DNA of 64,000 bases from Hedera helix (Eukaryota > Streptophyta > Magnoliopsida > Apiales > Araliaceae): assembly GCA_947179155.2 (NCBI GenBank), contig OX359264.1, forward strand, positions 59,965,202 to 60,029,201. Reading direction: 5' to 3'. The first letter of the stretch is position 1. Every line of letters starts with the position of its first letter. Both the position numbers and the translations under genes were made by a program. The notes under the pieces were generated by a model that saw only the letters and a list, made by a program, of their open reading frames with translations, had not been told where the DNA came from and did no database searches. Shown one piece after another: positions 59,101 through 64,000 of the stretch.

Positions 59101-59468
59101 TGGCTTGAGCTGTTAAAGGATTATGACCACACAATCCAGTATCACCCGGGAAAGGCGAACGTTGTAGCTGACGCTTTGAGCATAAAATCTTATGCAAGTA
59201 CAAGTGCATTGCTGACAACACAAAAGTGTATTTTGTACGACTTGCAAAAGATGGAGATAGAGCTAAAGACACCAGGGACCCACTCGAAGATTGCTCACGT
59301 GCGAGTAGAACCAACTTTAATCGATAAAATTAAAGCTGCTCAAGCTACCGATCCGGAACTGATAAACATGATAAAGAAAGTACAAGAATGTGTCATTCCC
59401 GAAGCAAAAATCGACGAGAAAGGAATACTTCGAGTCAACTCTCGACTCTGTGTTCCTAACGATCCTGA
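56148..59468 (+). pseudogene. Tekay gag-pol, body 4 (A type), truncated by insertion
   Basis: The gag start codon is ACG at about 56148, where bodies 1 and 3 have ATG. A TAG at 56493-56495 breaks gag. The common TGA is at 58713-58715 and the common extra T is near 59030. Gag from 56499 through RT is otherwise open (738 codons). Integrase stops at 59468, where the LTR of a minus-strand Athila-like element begins, so the integrase core and chromodomain are missing within the window. They may continue beyond the right edge, after the inserted element. Confidence 0.9.
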
Positions 59469-60386
59469 TGGTAAGCTGTCGCAAGCAACCAAAAATAAAT
59501 TCTTACTTTTAAAAATATTAATGTAGTAGTGAAAGTAAGAGTCGAACCCACAGAGAGTGAATTGTTTTAATAAATCTAATGTTTTCAAAAATATCTAATT
59601 AAATGGGGGGTTTGAAATTATTAATTAACTAATTTAAAATTTAAACAAATAAATAAAACTGAATAATAAATAAATATGAGAAAAATCAATTAAAACAAAC
59701 TTCAGTTCCTTAGTTCAGTATCCCCTTCTTTTAATTAACAAATTAATCAAGTTATTATTATCTTTTCCTTCAATTGAAATTAATAATCCTAGATAACCGA
59801 CAATCGCCAAGCTACCCGAAATCCTCCTTAAATTATAAATCTAATGCAGCAATCGCTCACAAAAGACCCTAACTATCATACAACCTAGAACTATCAGTCT
59901 AGATTTAATATAACAGTTGCATTAAAAATTAGAGAATTAGATTATTCCAAGCAACAATCTCAACATCGCGGACCATTTAACTTGCCATCTTGATAATCAT
60001 AATAATATTCAAAAGTTTGTCCACAATCAAATATTATTAATTGCTACTTATGATCAGATAAAATATCGTTTGCTTAATATCAAATCTTAATCTAGCATAT
60101 GATAAATTATTGATTAATCTAACAGGCCATTATCAAATTAATCAAGCAAATATCATAAAACAATTAAAACAGATTATCAAGAATAAATCTCATGCATGAA
60201 GGAATAAATAATAAAACTCAATTAAAACATTAATTAAAAATAAGGTTCAACATCCCTTTAGAACTGAAAATAAAAACTTAGCCTGACATTCTTCAAAATA
60301 ATCTTCAAGAGTTGAAAAGCTCTCTCCAAGAAAGTAGAAGAAAGAACTCCTACAAGCTTACAATGAATAATGAAAGATTGGCCCTC

Positions 60387-60394
60387 TATTTATA
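60387..60394 (-). promoter_or_regulatory. TATA box in the minus-strand Athila-like LTR
   Basis: TATAAATA on the minus strand within AGGCCTATAAATAGAGGG, a typical LTR core promoter. Confidence 0.6.
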
Positions 60395-60623
60395 GGCCTC
60401 TAACTTGTCCAAACCCTAATAGGATTTACAATTAAAAATAAAAGAAAAAGAAAAATAATTATTATCCTAACCCTAGTTGGAATAAAAATCCAATTTGGAA
60501 TCAAAAAGTAGCAAAAATCGCGAATTAATTCCGTTTCCAGCTTTAATGCGCTTGCCAAACGCGTCCTAAGCCCCAGCAGTTGACCGGTCAACGCGGACAC
60601 GCGCAATGATGACGTCACCACTC

Positions 60624-60798
60624 GCCCGCGCATTGCGCGGGCTTTTATTTTTTTTCCGGAACCTTCAACAAAACGACGTCGTTTCTGTGTTCGCCAGTTT
60701 ACTCGCAATCCGCGCATTACGCGGTCGCTGTCCGTGCACGCCAAAACGGCGTCGTTTCAATTCCTCGCTGATTTTATATCCATGCGCGCATTGCGCGG
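60624..60798. repeat. GC-rich palindromes in the LTR
   Basis: Hairpin-capable sites: GCCCGCGC-ATT-GCGCGGGC (60624-60642), CCGCGCATTACGCGG (60710-60724) and CGCGCATTGCGCGG (60785-60798). Interleaved are AAACGACGTCGTTT (60671-60684) and AAACGGCGTCGTTT (60744-60757). Confidence 0.8.
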
Positions 60799-61190
60799 AA
60801 AGCCGTAAGATTTATTTACGAAAATGCCACCGGTGCTGGTAAATTACGAAATCGCCATTAGACTTTTGCCAGATTTACAGATTTGCCCCCAAGCTTTATT
60901 TTTCCTACAAAATAAAATATAAAAATAAATAAAAATAATATAAAAATACTAAAAATCCTAAAAACACATAATAATAAATAAAACACCTAAAATACTAAAA
61001 ATTCATAAAAACACATAAATAAAAAGAAATATAAAAATACTATAAAATTACCTAAATTAACATAAATTAACTAAAATCCTATAAAACCTATTAAAACCAA
61101 AATATACTAAATAATTAAACATTTAACCACACAATAAATATAAAAACTAAGTATTAGGGAATAAAAATATCGTATAATTTAGTCCTATCA

Positions 61191-61207
61191 AATACCCCCA
61201 CACTTAG
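61191..61207 (-). other. Polypurine tract of the minus-strand Athila-like element
   Basis: The minus strand reads CTAAGTGTGGGGGTATT directly before its 3' LTR. A similar TTAAGTGTGGGGGAAGG lies at about 62420-62440, just after pol. Confidence 0.75.
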
Positions 61208-62590
61208 CTTTTGCTCGTCCTCGGGCAAAACAAAAACAAAAACTATAAAAATAAAACTAATAACCAAACAACTTACTTGAGCAACAGATCAATATAAATT
61301 TTAACATCAACCTCAAAGATTTTTTTAAATGATAACTCAAAGAAAATTTCAAAACTATGCAAAATCTAGAACTTTAACAGATTTATTAATCTTACTCTAC
61401 TCAAGATCTTTTGTGAGTGTGTGAATCCAAATGTATCAAACTAATCAAAATTCAGATAAGTTTAGGTTATTAATTACCTTATAAAAGACATACAACAAAA
61501 CTCAAAATACTTATTTTTCTCATCACTTTCAGCTAATACAGACAAATATACATTAGAAGATCAAAAGGTTTTTAATCAATGAAACATACTAGGATTATCA
61601 ATATCAGTTTTTTTTTCAAATATATATATTTTTTCAATTTTTTTTCTTTTAATGGGTGCATTTTATGCTCCTTCCCATTTTCTTTCTTTCTTCATTTTTT
61701 TTCTTTTCACGGTGAGTGCATTTTATGCTCCATCTCACCAGCGAGTGCGTTTTACGCTCCATCTCGCTTTTTCATGTGTTTATGAGTGAGTGCGTTTTAC
61801 GCTCCATCTCAACCCATCACAAGATTTTTCTTTTTCCTTCTTTAATAATAATCCTAGAAAAATTACCTAAATCATCTCCTCCAAATTATATTTTGTCTTA
61901 TATTTCACTTTAAATAATGATCAAATAAGATATAGAGTTCAAAAATATCTTTAATAAGCATTTAACCATTTAAACTTTCTCTTCATTAAAACTAGCTCAA
62001 ACAAATGGATATACGTGCATAAAATTTTTAAAGATCTTTAAACAAAGTAATTATCAATAAAAAGTCAAAAATTCAAACTAAGCAAAAATTTATCATTTTT
62101 CCAAGAGTTATTAAATAAAAATAAAAATTTTATCATTGGCTAAAAATTAAAATTTAATTAATTTATTGCTCAAGTGACTCATCCTAAAAATAAAATAAAA
62201 AAAACTACCCCATTTTCGTAGGAAACACGGTTACACTTAGCACGTGCAACAAGCCTTTAAACCCCAAGGTTATCCCAAGTGGACGAGTTTTGTCTCGTGA
62301 GGGTTTGCAGTGAATATACCCACAAAATTCAAAATTTCAAAATTTTAAAATTTCCTAAATAAATTTTCTTTAAAAATAAGACCTAAAAATAATAAAAATA
62401 AAAACAAAAATCCTAAATCCCTTCCCCCACACTTAAAATTTACATTGTCCCTAATGTAAACTATAATGCAAAGAAACAAGAACAAACAACTATAAAAAGA
62501 AAAAGGGAAAAGAAATGCAAATCTGATTTCTTGGGTTGCCTCCCAAGCAGCGCCTGTGTTTATCGTCATTGGCTCGACCACTTTCTGCTC
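61208..62590 (-). other. 3' untranslated region of the minus-strand Athila-like element
   Basis: AT-rich. It holds four hairpin repeats (61651-61811) and a second polypurine-like motif near 62420. No ORF resembling the Athila second ORF is present. Confidence 0.6.
61651..61811. repeat. Four tandem hairpins with paired outer and inner stems
   Basis: Units at 61651-61679, 61711-61739, 61741-61767 and 61787-61811. Outer stems: AATGGG/CCCATT, GGTGAG/CTCACC, GCGAG/CTCGC, TGAG/CTCA. Inner stems: GCAT/ATGC in the first two, GCGT/ACGC in the last two, each around a TT centre. The base changes keep pairing. Confidence 0.85.
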
Positions 62591-64000
62591 TCAATCTTGG
62601 TAAACTGGATCCGTCAACGTCAGGATCTCCATGTTTTCCACTTGATGACCGTCATAGAATGGTTTGAGTCGATGGCCGTTCACTTTGAATATTTTTCCAG
62701 TACTCGGATTATGAATTTCTACTGCACCATGAGGAAAAATATGAACAATAATAAATGGACCTTCCCATCGAGAACGAAGTTTACCTGGAAATAATTTCAA
62801 TCGGGAATTGTATAGGAGGACTTGTTGACCCACTGTAAAGGTTGTCCTTAAAATTTTCTTATCGTGGAACGCCTTTGTCTTTTCTTTATACAATTTCGAG
62901 CTTTCATATGCTTCATTTCGGAGTTCTTCAAGCTCTTGTAATTGCAATTTCCTGTGCTCTCCTGCTTGATCTAGGCTTATATTGCACTGCTTGATCGCCC
63001 AAAAAGCTTTGTGTTCTAGTTCCACTGGCAGATGACATGGCTTGCCGAACACAATCCTATATGGTGACATCCCTATAGGAGTTTTAAATGCTGTCCTATA
63101 CGCCCATAGTGCATCTTCTAATTTCAGACTCCAATCCTTCCTATTTGGCTTGACAACCTTTTCTAAAATGGACTTGACTTCACGGTTGGACACTTCAGCT
63201 TGACCATTGCTTTGTGGGTGATAGGCTGTAGAGACTCTATGTATAACATTGTACTTCTTAAGCAGAGCCGCTAGCATCCTATTGCAGAAATGAGTTCCTT
63301 TGTCGCTGATAATAGCCCTTGGAGTTCCAAACCTGACAAAGATGTTAGACTTGATAAAATCTGCAACAACTTTAGAATCGTCAGTCCTAGTGGCTTTAGC
63401 TTCCACCCATTTTGAAACATAGTCAACAGCCAAAAGAATGTAAACATTACCATAAGAAGCAGGAAATGGTCCCATAAAATCAATACCCCAAACATCAAAA
63501 ATTTCAACAATTAAGATAGGAGTTTGTGGCATTTGATTCCTACTTGAGATATTACCCGTTCTTTGACAATTTGCACATGATTTACAAAACAGATAAGAAT
63601 CTTTAAAAATAGTTGGCCAAAAGAAACCAGATTCTAAAACTTTATGGGCTGTTCTTTTAGGTCCGAAATGTCCTCCACAAGCATAAGAGTGACAAAAAGT
63701 AAGAATAGACAAAAACTCACTAGCAGGCACACACCTTCTAATTACCTGATCAGAACAAAATTTCCACAAGTACGGATCATCCCACACATAATATTTCGCA
63801 TCTCGTCTTAGCTTTTCTTTTTGGAGTTTAGAAAACTCACTAGGCATGTAAGCACTAACCAAATAATTAACGAGATTTGCATACCAGGGTACCGAATTGT
63901 CAATGGAAAGGAGATGTTCGTCTGGAAAAGAATCTTGTAATGGTAGAGAGTCTTCTTCTTTAATCAGCCTGCTCAAATGGTCTGCCACCAAGTTTTCTGC
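62591..64000 (-). CDS. Athila-like pol, integrase end (partial at window edge)
   Basis: The frame is open from the right edge to its stop at 62591, giving 469 codons, the C-terminal part of a gag-pol polyprotein. It begins at the end of RNase H (VADHLSRL). It then has the integrase HHCC module (CHSYACGGHFGPKR, then CKSCANCQ), the catalytic regions GIDFMGPF, ISDKGTHF and AEVSNREV, and the C-terminal strand-rich tail (RSRWEGPFIIVHIF). It is closely similar along its length to the intact Athila polyprotein at 11800-17205. No stops or frameshifts are seen in the visible part. The upstream gag, protease and RT lie outside the window. Confidence 0.93.
   Translation of the reverse strand, partial: AENLVADHLSRLIKEEDSLPLQDSFPDEHLLSIDNSVPWYANLVNYLVSAYMPSEFSKLQKEKLRRDAKYYVWDDPYLWKFCSDQVIRRCVPASEFLSILTFCHSYACGGHFGPKRTAHKVLESGFFWPTIFKDSYLFCKSCANCQRTGNISSRNQMPQTPILIVEIFDVWGIDFMGPFPASYGNVYILLAVDYVSKWVEAKATRTDDSKVVADFIKSNIFVRFGTPRAIISDKGTHFCNRMLAALLKKYNVIHRVSTAYHPQSNGQAEVSNREVKSILEKVVKPNRKDWSLKLEDALWAYRTAFKTPIGMSPYRIVFGKPCHLPVELEHKAFWAIKQCNISLDQAGEHRKLQLQELEELRNEAYESSKLYKEKTKAFHDKKILRTTFTVGQQVLLYNSRLKLFPGKLRSRWEGPFIIVHIFPHGAVEIHNPSTGKIFKVNGHRLKPFYDGHQVENMEILTLTDPVYQD

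Larger units (their letters stand above)
31196..59468 (+). mobile_element. Tandem array of Tekay-type chromovirus elements sharing LTRs
   Basis: Four long LTRs (31196, 38820, 45314, 53007) alternate with four internal bodies, without host DNA between units. The lineage is shown by roughly 2.9-kb LTRs, a tRNA-Met-type primer site, two zinc knuckles in gag, FIDD reverse transcriptase, and a chromodomain-like end after integrase (KVLWRNQDTEEMTWELE). Bodies 1, 3 and 4 (A type) are near-identical; body 2 (B type) is a distinct, deleted form. The right end is cut by another element at 59469, so the full array length is unknown. The five bases before the first LTR are ATTAT; the matching target copy is not in the window. 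Confidence 0.9.
59469..61190 (-). repeat. 3' LTR of the minus-strand Athila-like element, 1722 bp
   Basis: On plus it starts TGGTAAGC and ends CCTATCA, so the minus strand reads TGATAGG to GCTTACCA. A minus-strand TATAAATA lies at 60387-60394. A GC-rich block at 60540-60800 holds palindromes. Only one LTR is visible, so the boundary rests on the TG/CA ends, the polypurine tract and the break in Tekay sequence. Confidence 0.85.
59469..64000 (-). mobile_element. Athila-like LTR retrotransposon, minus strand, 3' part only
   Basis: Inserted in the integrase of Tekay body 4; CCTGA at 59464-59468 is the candidate target duplication. On the minus strand the order is pol (running in from the right edge), a 1.4-kb untranslated region, a polypurine tract, and the 3' LTR. 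Its LTR shares segments with the Athila LTR at 10516 in reverse complement (for example the ATCTGATCATAAGTAGC area), and its integrase is closely similar, so it belongs to the same lineage. No second ORF lies between pol and the LTR. The 5' part is outside the window. Confidence 0.9.

Overview
The window is nuclear DNA of a flowering plant, probably a dicot (inference: AT-rich intergenic sequence, an intron-containing R2R3-MYB gene, and Athila and Tekay type Ty3/Gypsy elements). I cannot name the species. Only one host gene is visible, a three-exon R2R3-MYB gene on the minus strand at 656-2189. Almost everything else is mobile or virus-derived DNA.

Layout. (1) 1-9376: the MYB gene, then AT-rich spacer with microsatellites and several MITE-like inverted-repeat elements. 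(2) 9377-26433: a nested pair. A non-autonomous LTR element without gag or pol (LARD-like; LTRs 9382-10000 and 25810-26428, target duplication GGTAC) carries GC-rich low-complexity sequence, a fragment of a cytochrome P450 gene and two minisatellites. A young Athila element (10516-22004, target duplication ATGGT) is inserted in it, with one open gag-pol frame and a broken second ORF. Relative LTR divergence (about 0.7% inner, 1.2% outer, counted by eye) fits the nesting order. (3) 26434-29086: AT-rich spacer with no gene that I can support. (4) 29087-30710: an endogenous geminivirus segment. It holds a decayed Rep followed by overlapping decayed TrAP and REn in the viral order, preceded by a three-copy 44-bp repeat that carries TATAAA. 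(5) 31196-59468: a tandem array of a Tekay-type chromovirus, LTR-body-LTR-body-LTR-body-LTR-body. Neighbouring bodies share single LTRs of about 2.9 kb. Three bodies (A type) carry the same two inactivating mutations. The second body (B type) has lost most of gag and of reverse transcriptase, and carries an unrecognised open frame in the place of gag. (6) 59469-64000: the 3' LTR, 3' untranslated region and integrase end of another Athila-like element on the minus strand, inserted into the fourth Tekay body and running off the window.

How the parts relate. The elements record a sequence of events: LTR insertions inside one another, unequal recombination between LTRs (LTR3 of the array is a visible chimera of two LTR types), capture of host or foreign sequence by defective elements, and integration of a geminivirus early-gene cassette. 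No complete retrotransposon in the window has all its genes open except the Athila gag-pol polyprotein. The most unusual items are the Rep-TrAP-REn viral fossil, the shared-LTR Tekay array with its chimeric LTR, the foreign ORF in the B body, and four tandem hairpins with compensatory base changes at 61651-61811.
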